A stretch of 62,528 nucleotides of DNA from Bacteroidia bacterium. GTDB lineage: Bacteria > Bacteroidota > Bacteroidia > NS11-12g > UBA9320. The DNA is taken from positions 1 to 62,528 of the forward strand of contig JAOKFZ010000008.1 of the NCBI GenBank assembly GCA_028247315.1, in the 5' to 3' direction. Below the pieces are notes generated by a model, which did not search any database, was not told the DNA's origin, and saw nothing but the letters and a program-made list of their open reading frames with translations. How positions within the stretch are numbered: position 1 is the stretch's first letter; each line of letters starts with the position of its first letter. The translations under genes and the position numbers were made by a program. Of this stretch, positions 25,213 to 34,035 are shown piece by piece.

Positions 25213-27273
25213 ATGTCAAACAAACTAAAAAACTACGCCAACGGTCACTGGCAAGAGCACAAAGGAAAGGGATTTGAACAGCATAACGCCATAACAGGAA
25301 ATCTAATAAGCACGGCAAGTAGTGAAGGACTAGACTACGAAGAAATGGCAGACTACGCCCGCCGAGTAGGTGGTAAAGCACTGCGTGCAATGACATTCTA
25401 CGAGCGTGGCTATATGCTCAAAAAACTTGCACTTCATCTCGATAGCATAAAAAAGAAATACTATGACATTAGTTACCTTAGTGGTGCTACCAAAAGCGAT
25501 AGCTGGGTAGATATAGATGGCGGAATAGGAACGCTATTCACCTACGCAAGCATGCGTAGACAGATGGGCAACCAACGCTTTTATGTAGACGGCGAAACGG
25601 CTAAAATAAGTACCAACGGTACTTTCGTAGGGCAACACATCATGAGCCCCAAGCAAGGTGTGGTGGTACATATTAACGCCTTCAACTTCCCTATATGGGG
25701 AATGTTAGAAAAACTAAGTGCTAACTTACTGGCCGGAGTACCAGCCATAATAAAACCATCTGAAATAACCTCTTACCTTACCCAAGCTATGGTAGAAGAT
25801 ATTGTAGCCAGCGGCCTAGTGCCAGAGGGTGCTATACAGCTCGATTGTGGTAAAGGACACGGCATTATAGATTCACTTGGTTCGCAAGACCTGGTCACCT
25901 TCACCGGTTCTGCAAAGACAGGTAGCATGCTAAAAAGCATGCCGCACATCATTGAAAATGCTATTCCTTTCAATATGGAAGCAGACAGTCTAAACGCTGC
26001 TATACTGGGAGAAGATGCCGCTCCAGGCTCTACAGATTTTGCTATATTCATTAAAGAAATACGTAGAGAGATGACTACCAAAGCAGGACAGAAATGTACT
26101 GCTGTACGTAGAATAATGGTGCCAGAGAAATACCTAGAAGACGTACAAATGGCCTTGGGCAAAAGTCTCGGACAAACAACTGTAGGCGATCCTGCAGCAG
26201 AAGGTGTACGCATGGGTGCTATCGTAAATAGAGCTCAACTCGATGTAGTGCGAAATAGAGTAGTCGAAATGGCTAAAAAGACTCCGATAGTAGTTGGAGA
26301 CTTGGATAAGTTTGATGTAATTGGTGCGGATAAAAGCAAAGGAGCTTTTCTTGCTCCTATCCTTATGCTAAACGACGATCCGTTTAACAATACAGATAGT
26401 CACGACATAGAATGCTTTGGGCCAGTGAGTACTTTGATGCCATACAACGGCATAGACCAAGCTGTAGAACTTGCTAAAATGGGTAAAGGCTCACTGGTGA
26501 GTACCATCGCTACTTCAGATGTGAACATAGCTACAGAATATGCCGTAGAAGCGGCAGCTTACCACGGCAGAATACTCGTGCTCAATGAGGAATCTGCTCC
26601 TGAAAGTACAGGACACGGGTCTCCTATGCCACAGCTTATGCATGGTGGACCCGGAAGAGCCGGAGGCGGCGAAGAACTCGGTGGCATAGGAAGTGTAAAG
26701 CACTACCTGCAACGTACAGCTATACAAGGGCATCCAAGTATGTTGACTGAAATCACACAACGCTACCAGTATGGTGGAGTATACAAAGAGAAAGACGTTC
26801 ATCCGTTCAAAAAATATTTTGAAGATATAGAGGTAGGTGAAACTGTAATCACGGCTAAGCATACCGTAACAGTAACCGATATCGTAAATTTTGCCAATGT
26901 GAGTGGCGATAATTTCTACGCTCATATGGATGAAACTTCGTTAGAAGGGACCACCTTCGAAGGGCGAGTAGCTCATGGGTATTTTGTACTTAGTAAAGCT
27001 GCAGGGCTTTTTGTAGATGCCAAGAAAGGACCGGTATTACTCAACTACGGACTAGACGAATGTAGATTCACCAAACCCGTATATCCTGGAGCAACAATCG
27101 GTGTACGCTTTACGTGTAAAGAAAAAATAAATCAAGAGAAAAAATCGGAAGACGACGTAGCCAAAGGCATTGTGAAATTCCTAGTAGATGTATATGACGA
27201 GACTGGAGATACTGTTGCTCTTGCCACCATTCTTACAATGGTGAAGAAAAGAAACCAAGAAGGCGAGTTTTGA
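25213..27273 (+). CDS. paaZ: PaaZ-like bifunctional aldehyde dehydrogenase / enoyl-CoA hydratase
   Basis: This 686-residue fusion starts with an aldehyde dehydrogenase domain (about 1-520). Its catalytic Cys is in KAGQKCTAVRR and its general-base Glu in FNMEADSLN. A MaoC-type hydratase domain (about 545-680) follows, with FANVSGDNFYAHMD and GRVAHGYFVLS. In phenylacetate breakdown PaaZ opens the oxepin-CoA ring and oxidises the aldehyde. No paaABCDE genes are in the window, so the substrate here may differ. I reject an earlier in-frame start at 25051 as antisense to the HAD gene; a TACATTTG element precedes 25213. Confidence 0.88.
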   Translation: MSNKLKNYANGHWQEHKGKGFEQHNAITGNLISTASSEGLDYEEMADYARRVGGKALRAMTFYERGYMLKKLALHLDSIKKKYYDISYLSGATKSDSWVDIDGGIGTLFTYASMRRQMGNQRFYVDGETAKISTNGTFVGQHIMSPKQGVVVHINAFNFPIWGMLEKLSANLLAGVPAIIKPSEITSYLTQAMVEDIVASGLVPEGAIQLDCGKGHGIIDSLGSQDLVTFTGSAKTGSMLKSMPHIIENAIPFNMEADSLNAAILGEDAAPGSTDFAIFIKEIRREMTTKAGQKCTAVRRIMVPEKYLEDVQMALGKSLGQTTVGDPAAEGVRMGAIVNRAQLDVVRNRVVEMAKKTPIVVGDLDKFDVIGADKSKGAFLAPILMLNDDPFNNTDSHDIECFGPVSTLMPYNGIDQAVELAKMGKGSLVSTIATSDVNIATEYAVEAAAYHGRILVLNEESAPESTGHGSPMPQLMHGGPGRAGGGEELGGIGSVKHYLQRTAIQGHPSMLTEITQRYQYGGVYKEKDVHPFKKYFEDIEVGETVITAKHTVTVTDIVNFANVSGDNFYAHMDETSLEGTTFEGRVAHGYFVLSKAAGLFVDAKKGPVLLNYGLDECRFTKPVYPGATIGVRFTCKEKINQEKKSEDDVAKGIVKFLVDVYDETGDTVALATILTMVKKRNQEGEF

Positions 27274-27394
27274 TATTATCTATATTGAAAACGTATGGGT
27301 TTCAGTTTTATGCTACTATTGAACTATATATTGACAGATTACGAATCGTCTTGATACAAAAAATCTCATACCTCAATACTCACATCTAACCTAT

Positions 27395-27402
27395 TACCTT
27401 TG
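27395..27402 (+). promoter_or_regulatory. Promoter -7 element before the crotonase gene
   Basis: TACCTTTG matches TAnnTTTG and ends 7 bases before the ATG at 27410, leaving almost no leader. Confidence 0.6.
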
Positions 27403-27409
27403 CCACACA

Positions 27410-28177
27410 ATGAACGCAGTAGATCAAGGAGACGTAACATACTACATAGCAAACGGCATAGCTACCGTAGAATTTCACCATCCACTGAGCAACAGCTTGC
27501 CTGGCAAGGTGTTGGCTAAGTTGGCCGATACGATAACAGCACTCGGGACAAACGATGATGCACTCGTACTCATAGTACGCAGTGCTGGTGAGCGAGCTTT
27601 CTGTGCAGGAGCTAGTTTTGACGAGTTAGTTGCTATCAAGGATCTTGAAGTAGGAAAGGTGTTTTTCTCTGGCTTTGCCAATGTGATAAATGCCTGTAGA
27701 AAATGTCCCAAACTGATTATTGGCCGGATACAAGGCAAAGCCGTAGGTGGTGGAGTAGGACTCGCAGCATCTTTTGATTACACCATTGCTACCAAGCATG
27801 CTGCTGTGAAGCTAAGCGAACTTGCTGTGGGTATTGGACCATTTGTAGTAGGGCCTGCCGTAGAGCGAAAAATGGGATTATCTGCAATGAGCCAATTGGC
27901 CATCGACGCTACCGAGTGGCAAACAGCCGAATGGGCAAGAGCAAAAGGACTATACACAGACATTTTTGACACTGCAGAAGAGATGGATGCAGCTATCAGC
28001 ACCCTTGCCAACAAGCTAAAAAACAGCAATCCAGAAGCTATGCAATTACTCAAATACGTCTTTTGGAGAGGAACAGAAGATTGGGACACACTCCTTGCAG
28101 AGCGAGCGGCCATGAGCGGACAGCTTGTGCTTTCTGAATTTACCAAAAAAGCTATCAATAGCTTTAAGAAAAAATAG
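27410..28177 (+). CDS. Enoyl-CoA hydratase/isomerase (crotonase) family
   Basis: This 255-residue crotonase-fold enzyme acts on CoA thioesters. The oxyanion-hole segments are AFCAGASFDEL and GKAVGGGVGLAASFDY. One catalytic-type acidic residue sits in KLSELAVGIGP, while the second glutamate of classical hydratases is not evident, so isomerase or another activity is possible. It lies downstream of paaZ in the same direction but has its own promoter. A role beside PaaZ in aromatic or beta-oxidation-like breakdown is likely by context. Confidence 0.82.
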   Translation: MNAVDQGDVTYYIANGIATVEFHHPLSNSLPGKVLAKLADTITALGTNDDALVLIVRSAGERAFCAGASFDELVAIKDLEVGKVFFSGFANVINACRKCPKLIIGRIQGKAVGGGVGLAASFDYTIATKHAAVKLSELAVGIGPFVVGPAVERKMGLSAMSQLAIDATEWQTAEWARAKGLYTDIFDTAEEMDAAISTLANKLKNSNPEAMQLLKYVFWRGTEDWDTLLAERAAMSGQLVLSEFTKKAINSFKKK

Positions 28178-28237
28178 ACAGCTTTCTTATTCCATTTTTT
28201 TTGCTTTTATTTGGTTAAACTTTAAAGCAAAAAGACT

Positions 28238-28618
28238 ATGAAAGAAAAAAATTTATGGCAACAGTATGTACACGTAATTACCAAAAATTACGCAAATTTT
28301 AATGGTCGAGCCCGACGTAAAGAGTACTGGGGTTTCTTCTTATTTAACATTATTATTAGTTATGCTTCGGCTTTCATTTTTACCTCTATAGATCCAACTC
28401 TAGCACTAGTATCTTCTATATACTCTTTGGCGGTTTTTATCCCTAGCCTAGCTGTAGCAGTGAGAAGAATGCACGATGTGGGAAAAAGTGGATGGTACAT
28501 TCTTATCCCTATTTACAACATTATACTTGCTGTAACTGATGGCGACAAAAGCTCAAATGAGTACGGAGAAGACCCAAAAGGATCTGGTGACGAATTAGAC
28601 TCTATAGGCTCCGAGTAA
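28238..28618 (+). CDS. DUF805 membrane protein (short copy)
   Basis: This 126-residue inner-membrane protein has three to four helices. It carries the DUF805 marks NFNGRARRKEYWGFFLFN near the start and VAVRRMHDVGKSGWY in the middle. Function unknown; the family appears with envelope and stress genes. A paralogue follows at 28675. The start follows a TTTATTTGG promoter-like sequence. Confidence 0.88.
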   Translation: MKEKNLWQQYVHVITKNYANFNGRARRKEYWGFFLFNIIISYASAFIFTSIDPTLALVSSIYSLAVFIPSLAVAVRRMHDVGKSGWYILIPIYNIILAVTDGDKSSNEYGEDPKGSGDELDSIGSE

Positions 28619-28635
28619 AAATCAAACAAAAAACA

Positions 28636-28669
28636 AAAGTCATCTCTTAAACCTGAGGTGGCTTTTTTT
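28636..28669 (+). terminator. Terminator between the two DUF805 genes
   Basis: AAAGTCATCTC and GAGGTGGCTTT pair (with G-U pairs) around an 8-base loop, followed by a T-run, only 5 bases before the start of the second DUF805 gene. Confidence 0.65.
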
Positions 28670-28674
28670 GACTT

Positions 28675-29223
28675 ATGCAACAAAAAAACATCTTAGACTA
28701 CTTTAAAAGTTGCCTAACTACTGACTATGCTAACTTCAACGGTAGAGCTCGAAGACTAGAATACTGGGGATTTATACTCTTCACTTTCTTAATATCCTCG
28801 GCAACAAGTATCATTGACAATGCCATTTTCGACATGACAGAATCTAATGTTAGGCTTTTATCCTTTGGCACATTGGCTACCTTAGCATTGTTTATACCTT
28901 CTATGTCTGTAGCTGTAAGACGATTTCACGACACCAATAGAAGAGGATGGTTCCCTATTCTGTTAAATACTATTAGCCTATCGTTTATTGCTCTACCCTC
29001 TGTTATCGCAGATTTACAAACGTATAGCACAACTGGCACAACTAACATTTGGAGAGACCCAAAAATCATAGCCTTTGTAGCTATTGCTGTTGTGGTCATC
29101 ATTGGAGGAATTATTACGCTTGTAGTTTGTTTCACAGAAGGTACTCACGGGACCAATCACTATGGGTCAGACCCAAAAAACCCTGAGTTTGATAACGAAA
29201 TAAATGAAATAGGACTAGAATAG
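28675..29223 (+). CDS. DUF805 membrane protein (long copy)
   Basis: This 182-residue paralogue of the 28238 product has the same NFNGRARRLEYWGF and VAVRRFHDTNRRGWF motifs and the same acidic, Gly-rich ending (NHYGSDPKNPEF). It carries an extra loop and helix before the C-terminus. The gene begins right behind a terminator hairpin, so its expression probably depends on read-through or on sequence inside that hairpin. Confidence 0.88.
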   Translation: MQQKNILDYFKSCLTTDYANFNGRARRLEYWGFILFTFLISSATSIIDNAIFDMTESNVRLLSFGTLATLALFIPSMSVAVRRFHDTNRRGWFPILLNTISLSFIALPSVIADLQTYSTTGTTNIWRDPKIIAFVAIAVVVIIGGIITLVVCFTEGTHGTNHYGSDPKNPEFDNEINEIGLE

Positions 29224-29226
29224 TCC

Positions 29227-30027
29227 TTACATATTCTGCGTATAGTAGTTGAAGTCTTTTAGTACATCATTTATAAATTGCTCGGGCTTATCCGTATTTT
29301 TAATGCCCATTACCGTTTCCAGTTTTACCACCAGCTTTCTGATGAGTTTCACATCTTTCATTTTGCGTGCACTTTCAAAGGTTTCTTTGATTATACGAGC
29401 GTCATTATCCGATAGTTTGAGCACCTGCGAGTATTTGGGTTCATAGCTATCTTCTACTTCTTTTAAAATAGTGATATTTATACTCTGTTTTATCTTGGAC
29501 TTGATGACCGAAGTACCCGCTACCATATCGCCTAAACGCTGTCCTTTTTTACTCCGAACTATGACTATAAGACCTACCAAACCAATGGTATAAAAAGAAA
29601 AAATACGGGCCATAATACCTCCTGCAAGTATGGCAACAAGCATAAACGCATAGATATCTATCATTCTAAATATCCAACGAATAAAAAACTCTACAAAGCT
29701 GGGTTGAAAGCCATCAATTTTGACCACTTTTATCTTAGCAATGTACTTACCCAGTGTGTAGCCACCACTAACGGTTTCACTTACTAAGGAATAAAAGAGT
29801 ATAGGTAAGCTGACCAAGGAGAACCATCCCCAAACTACCCGATTATAATCCCCTCCAAAAGCCCCTTCAAAATCTATATTGAATACTGAAAAAATCCACC
29901 ATATACCTACCCAATACAAAACGATAACTACTATGTCCAACACAAAAGCAAGTAAGCGTTTCCCTAAAGTTTCACTTTGCAAAGAGAGAATTGTATTAAA
30001 ACTTGTTTTTACGTTTAAATTTGCCAC
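29227..30027 (-). CDS. RDD family membrane protein
   Basis: This 266-residue protein starts at GTG. It has an N-terminal RDD-type domain (LGKRLLAFVLDIVVIVLYW ... GYTLGKYIAKIKVVKIDG ... GQRLGDMVAGTSV) with three to four helices and a soluble helical C-terminal half. RDD proteins are thought to be transporters or membrane adaptors. It is divergent from the SpoIIM gene with about 20 bases between the starts, the usual Bacteroidota pairing. Confidence 0.9.
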   Translation of the reverse strand: MANLNVKTSFNTILSLQSETLGKRLLAFVLDIVVIVLYWVGIWWIFSVFNIDFEGAFGGDYNRVVWGWFSLVSLPILFYSLVSETVSGGYTLGKYIAKIKVVKIDGFQPSFVEFFIRWIFRMIDIYAFMLVAILAGGIMARIFSFYTIGLVGLIVIVRSKKGQRLGDMVAGTSVIKSKIKQSINITILKEVEDSYEPKYSQVLKLSDNDARIIKETFESARKMKDVKLIRKLVVKLETVMGIKNTDKPEQFINDVLKDFNYYTQNM

Positions 30028-30047
30028 AACTAGTTTACTTTAAGGGC

Positions 30048-31052
30048 TTGAGAGAAGTTTCATTCATAAAACAAAATAAAGCGAATTGGCTGGAGTTTGA
30101 AAATTATCTTTACTATGGCAAGAAAGTTCAGCCCGATAGGCTAGCAGATTTGTTTGTACAATTGAATAATGACTTAGCCTATGCACAAACCTATTACCCC
30201 AAGAGTAAAGTCAATGTATACCTGAATGCCCTCGCCAGCAATGCCTACCTCAAAGTAGTAAAACCCACAACCGTATATGGCTCCATTATTGATTTTTGGG
30301 CCACAGATGTAGCTCAAATCACCTACAAATACCGAAAATTACTCTGGGCCAGTTTTATCCTGTTTTTCGTAATACTCAGCATAGGAATCTTATCTGCTCT
30401 ATACGATGAAAGTTTCATACGCCCCATATTGGGAGACGACTATGTAGACAGCACATTAGAAAACATCGCTAACGGCGACCCGGCGGCGGTGTATACCAAT
30501 GGCACTGCATACGGCGATATAGGCAGTTTTCTGGGCATCACTATTAACAACATACGTGTTGGCTTGCTGCTCTACATCAGCGGCATCACGCTTGGACTGG
30601 GTACTTTAAAAATACTCTTTAGCAATGGCATAATGGTAGGATCATTTCTTACGATGTTTTACAAAGAAGGGGCTTTCGCAGAGAGCATGAGTGCCATTTG
30701 GATACACGGTGCTATGGAGATATTTGGGATGGTAATAGAAGCTGCCGCAGGTTTACTACTCGGCCTCGGATGGCTATTCCCGGGCACACTTCGCCGCAAG
30801 CAAGCATTTTTACTCACTGGCAAAGAGTCGCTTATGATTGTGATGAGTACTCTCCCTTTTACCATAGCCGCAGGTTTGCTAGAAGGATTCATTACCCAAT
30901 ACTACAACGAGATGCCTTTTTGGGGATCCCTCACTATCATACTTGGCACATTGGGCATTATTGGTTATTACTACCTCATCTATCCTATACGCAAGTACCA
31001 CAACACCACGCTGCGACTAGAAGACATAATGGTAAACAATGAGGAGTTGTAG
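30048..31052 (+). CDS. SpoIIM-family membrane protein
   Basis: From TTG 30048 this encodes 334 residues. A soluble N-terminus starting REVSFIKQNKANWLEFE, the family's usual start, is followed by seven or so helices with NNIRVGLLLYISGITLGLGT and IWIHGAMEIFGMVIEAAAGLLLG. Members are related to the sporulation protein SpoIIM, but in non-sporulating Bacteroidota they sit with MoxR/DUF58 genes. TTACTTTA just upstream supports this start over 30003. It overlaps the next gene by 14 bases. Confidence 0.88.
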   Translation: MREVSFIKQNKANWLEFENYLYYGKKVQPDRLADLFVQLNNDLAYAQTYYPKSKVNVYLNALASNAYLKVVKPTTVYGSIIDFWATDVAQITYKYRKLLWASFILFFVILSIGILSALYDESFIRPILGDDYVDSTLENIANGDPAAVYTNGTAYGDIGSFLGITINNIRVGLLLYISGITLGLGTLKILFSNGIMVGSFLTMFYKEGAFAESMSAIWIHGAMEIFGMVIEAAAGLLLGLGWLFPGTLRRKQAFLLTGKESLMIVMSTLPFTIAAGLLEGFITQYYNEMPFWGSLTIILGTLGIIGYYYLIYPIRKYHNTTLRLEDIMVNNEEL

Positions 31053-31779
31053 TCTATTCGCCATACTATTGATAGGGAGCCTATGCTTTGCCCAGTTTGC
31101 AGGTAGCGAAGAAGTAGACGTATTCGAAAATCTGGTAGAAGAGCAGGAAGAACTAGAACAGACAGATCATTCTGATTTTACGAGAGGTACTTTCTTAGAT
31201 GCAGATACCAGCTACAAAAGCAATTATACAGGAGAAGAATATACCTACCGCGAACCAAAGATAAGCGAGCCAAAAGAACCCATAAAGAGACCAGACCTCA
31301 ACATAGGACCACTTATTGGATTCATATTCAAAGCACTACTAGTCATCGTAGGTATTGCTCTCTTATACTTCTTGTATATATCGCTCAGCAATCTTAGACT
31401 ACAACGAAATGCCGCTAAAAATAGAGTAATAGCTACGCATGAAGCAGAAAAAGACCTCACCGAGCCAGAAGAACTTAATGACGGTAGCCTGGAAGCATTG
31501 CTCAAACGAGCTAAAACTGACGGCGATCATATACTCGCTACCCGTTACTATTTTTTGATGTATCTCAAAAAACTACAAGATGTAGGAGTCACAAAATACC
31601 ACAGGGATAAAACCAATGCAGACTACCTCAGCGAGATAACCAATCCCAAACTGAGCGAACAGTTTTTAAAATTGAGCTATATGTACGAGTATGCTTGGTA
31701 CGGTAAAAAAGAGATAACAGATGAGCTGTTTGCAACGGTAGAGCAAACTTTTATTCACCACATAAGAAACGTGAAATGA
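31039..31779 (+). CDS. DUF4129-like membrane protein
   Basis: This 246-residue protein has a signal peptide (LFAILLIGSLCFAQ), an acidic periplasmic segment, one central helix (about 90-112, FIFKALLVIVGIALLYFLYIS) and a cytoplasmic C-terminal domain. That domain carries LLKRAKTDGDHILATRYYFLMYLKKL and YEYAWYGKKEIT, typical of DUF4129. It overlaps SpoIIM upstream and the DUF4350 gene downstream by 4 bases, so the cluster is translated as one unit. Confidence 0.8.
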   Translation: MRSCSLFAILLIGSLCFAQFAGSEEVDVFENLVEEQEELEQTDHSDFTRGTFLDADTSYKSNYTGEEYTYREPKISEPKEPIKRPDLNIGPLIGFIFKALLVIVGIALLYFLYISLSNLRLQRNAAKNRVIATHEAEKDLTEPEELNDGSLEALLKRAKTDGDHILATRYYFLMYLKKLQDVGVTKYHRDKTNADYLSEITNPKLSEQFLKLSYMYEYAWYGKKEITDELFATVEQTFIHHIRNVK

Positions 31780-32969
31780 AATTGAAGAATTTACATATTG
31801 CCTTGCTCTTTGGTCTCCTTTTTTCTGCTTGTGAGAAGCCTACCGATTGGTATCCATACTACGAGTCGCAACACAAAAAACCATATGGAACAGCGGTATT
31901 TCAAGAGCAACTGGAGTACCAGTTTCCTGCCACCACAACCGAGGTCATCAAAAAACGAACAGAAGAACTCTTAGCCGAAGACGTTTATGAACTTAGCACG
32001 TACGTATACATCAATCCCTATTTCTATCCAGACTCCGTAGCGTATAGTCAGCTATTGAAATTTGCTGAAGATGACAATGCCCTATTCATATCTACGCAAA
32101 ACGAAGATGCACAATGCCTGAGCCGCTATGGTATTACGATAGCCCAAAAACCAGCCAAGCAATTCAACTTTACGCTGACAAAACTAGAAATTCCGGACCA
32201 GAAGTATTCATTCAAGAATAGACTAACCACGGCAACTTACTTCAACAATATACCCAACTATGCCACGGTGCTTGGCACGGTGAGCATAGGCGACAGTATT
32301 TATCCAAACTACATAGCTATTCGCCTTGCAGGATACAACAACAAACTCTACTTACACGCTCAGCCCGACGTATATAGCAACTACCATATGCTCCGCGGAG
32401 ATGATGGGTTGTATGCTCTCAATACCCTTTCTTACCTCAAGTATACCCAGTATTTTCTCTGGGATGGATACGGCACAAGACGCCGCTACACCACACCACC
32501 AAGCGATGGAGATACACAAGGACTCCTACGCTACATATTGGGAAGCAAGTCATTGACTTTTGCCCTACTTGCTTTGATCGCAATGGTCCTCTTGTTTTTT
32601 GGATTCAACTACAAACGCCTCACCCGAGCTATACCCGTACTTCGCCCACAGCAAAACAACAGTATGGCTTTTATGAAACTGGTGGCCAATCTATTTGTGA
32701 ACGAAGAGAACCAAATAGCCATAGCCAAATACAGAGCCAATTTTGTGCTCGACCGTATCAAAGAAAAGTACTTCTTAGAAGCATCAAACTTGGACGAAAA
32801 TTTTAGAAAAGCACTGGCTGTAAAAACACAAGTAGAAGAGCAAAAACTCATCATCTTCGTAGCACAGCTCAATAAAATACGATACAGTAACACCCTTGAT
32901 AAAGCCGGATTTATCCGCTTTAGCGAAGCTATAGAAAACGGAATTTCACTTATAAAACTAAACCAATGA
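31776..32969 (+). CDS. DUF4350-like lipoprotein/membrane protein
   Basis: This 397-residue protein has a lipobox-like start (LLFGLLFSACEKPTDW, Cys19). Its periplasmic domain contains YGTAVFQEQLEYQFPA and ends at a helix near 260-280 (LTFALLALIAMVLLFFGFNY). A helical cytoplasmic tail follows. This matches DUF4350 proteins of MoxR clusters. It overlaps both neighbours by 4 bases. The role is unknown, presumably as part of a membrane complex with the MoxR ATPase. Confidence 0.78.
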   Translation: MKLKNLHIALLFGLLFSACEKPTDWYPYYESQHKKPYGTAVFQEQLEYQFPATTTEVIKKRTEELLAEDVYELSTYVYINPYFYPDSVAYSQLLKFAEDDNALFISTQNEDAQCLSRYGITIAQKPAKQFNFTLTKLEIPDQKYSFKNRLTTATYFNNIPNYATVLGTVSIGDSIYPNYIAIRLAGYNNKLYLHAQPDVYSNYHMLRGDDGLYALNTLSYLKYTQYFLWDGYGTRRRYTTPPSDGDTQGLLRYILGSKSLTFALLALIAMVLLFFGFNYKRLTRAIPVLRPQQNNSMAFMKLVANLFVNEENQIAIAKYRANFVLDRIKEKYFLEASNLDENFRKALAVKTQVEEQKLIIFVAQLNKIRYSNTLDKAGFIRFSEAIENGISLIKLNQ

Positions 32970-34030
32970 GTACAGAAGAAAACACATCAATGAACGAAAA
33001 AACAAGTACGCCACAAGAGGTATCTACTCCTATTCCGGGAGAAAGTGCTCCTACACCCAATCCTTCTTTTGAGACCAACTCCGAACTCAAAAAACTGCAA
33101 GACGGTGTAGCCGCTATCCGTTTTGAGCTCAATAAGGTAATCGTGGGTCAAAAAGAACTTATAGAAGCCCTTATCACAGGTATAGTAGCCGACGGAAATT
33201 GCCTTATAGAAGGAGTGCCAGGTATAGCAAAAACACTGAGTGCGAAGCTACTTGCCAAAACAATGAATGTAGATTTCTCGCGTATTCAGTTCACCCCAGA
33301 CCTCATGCCTTCAGATATTTTGGGTACTTCTGTGTTCAATCCCAAGAATACCGAATTTGAATTCAAAGCAGGGCCTATATTCTCTAATATAGTGCTCATA
33401 GACGAGATAAACCGTGCTCCTGCCAAAACACAATCGGCCTTATTTGAGGCTATGGCAGAGAAACAAATAACCATAGATGGAAAGCAGTATACGATGGAGC
33501 AACCATTTATAATACTCGCTACGCAAAATCCGATAGAGCAAGAAGGCACCTACCGCTTGCCAGAGGCTCAACTGGATCGTTTTCTATTCAAGATAAACAT
33601 AGACTACCCTACGATGGAAGAGGAAACACAAATACTGACCGCACATAACAGTAGACACGGTAAAGATGAAATGGCTGAAGTAAAAACCATTCTAAACGCC
33701 CAAGACATTGCAGAACTACAGCAAATAGCAAAGAATGTGACGGTAGAAAGTAGCATCATAAACTACATCGCCAAACTGGTAAATCAAACGAGAAACCACC
33801 CCATGCTCTACCTAGGAGCTTCGCCACGTGCATCTATAAGCATCCTCAATGCTGCCAAAGCCAAAGCAGCTACCAATGGCAGAGACTTTGTGATACCTGA
33901 GGACGTGAAAAGCATTGCTGCACTTGCTCTACGCCATAGAGTTGTAGTGTCTCCAGAAAAAGAGATGGAAGGCATATCGCCAGACATGATTGTACAAGAA
34001 ATGATAGAAAGCACCGAGATACCACGATAA
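32966..34030 (+). CDS. MoxR-type AAA+ ATPase
   Basis: This 354-residue cytoplasmic AAA+ ATPase has a Pro/Thr-rich N-terminal extension of about 40 residues. Walker A is EGVPGIAKTLSAKLLA, Walker B is VLIDEINRAPAKTQSALFEAM, and LATQNPIEQEGTYRLPEAQLDRF is the family's sensor segment. MoxR proteins act as chaperones that assemble or activate partner proteins. DUF58 follows 5 bases later. No VWA-domain (BatA/BatB) gene follows here. Confidence 0.95.
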   Translation: MSTEENTSMNEKTSTPQEVSTPIPGESAPTPNPSFETNSELKKLQDGVAAIRFELNKVIVGQKELIEALITGIVADGNCLIEGVPGIAKTLSAKLLAKTMNVDFSRIQFTPDLMPSDILGTSVFNPKNTEFEFKAGPIFSNIVLIDEINRAPAKTQSALFEAMAEKQITIDGKQYTMEQPFIILATQNPIEQEGTYRLPEAQLDRFLFKINIDYPTMEEETQILTAHNSRHGKDEMAEVKTILNAQDIAELQQIAKNVTVESSIINYIAKLVNQTRNHPMLYLGASPRASISILNAAKAKAATNGRDFVIPEDVKSIAALALRHRVVVSPEKEMEGISPDMIVQEMIESTEIPR

Positions 34031-34035
34031 GCTAA

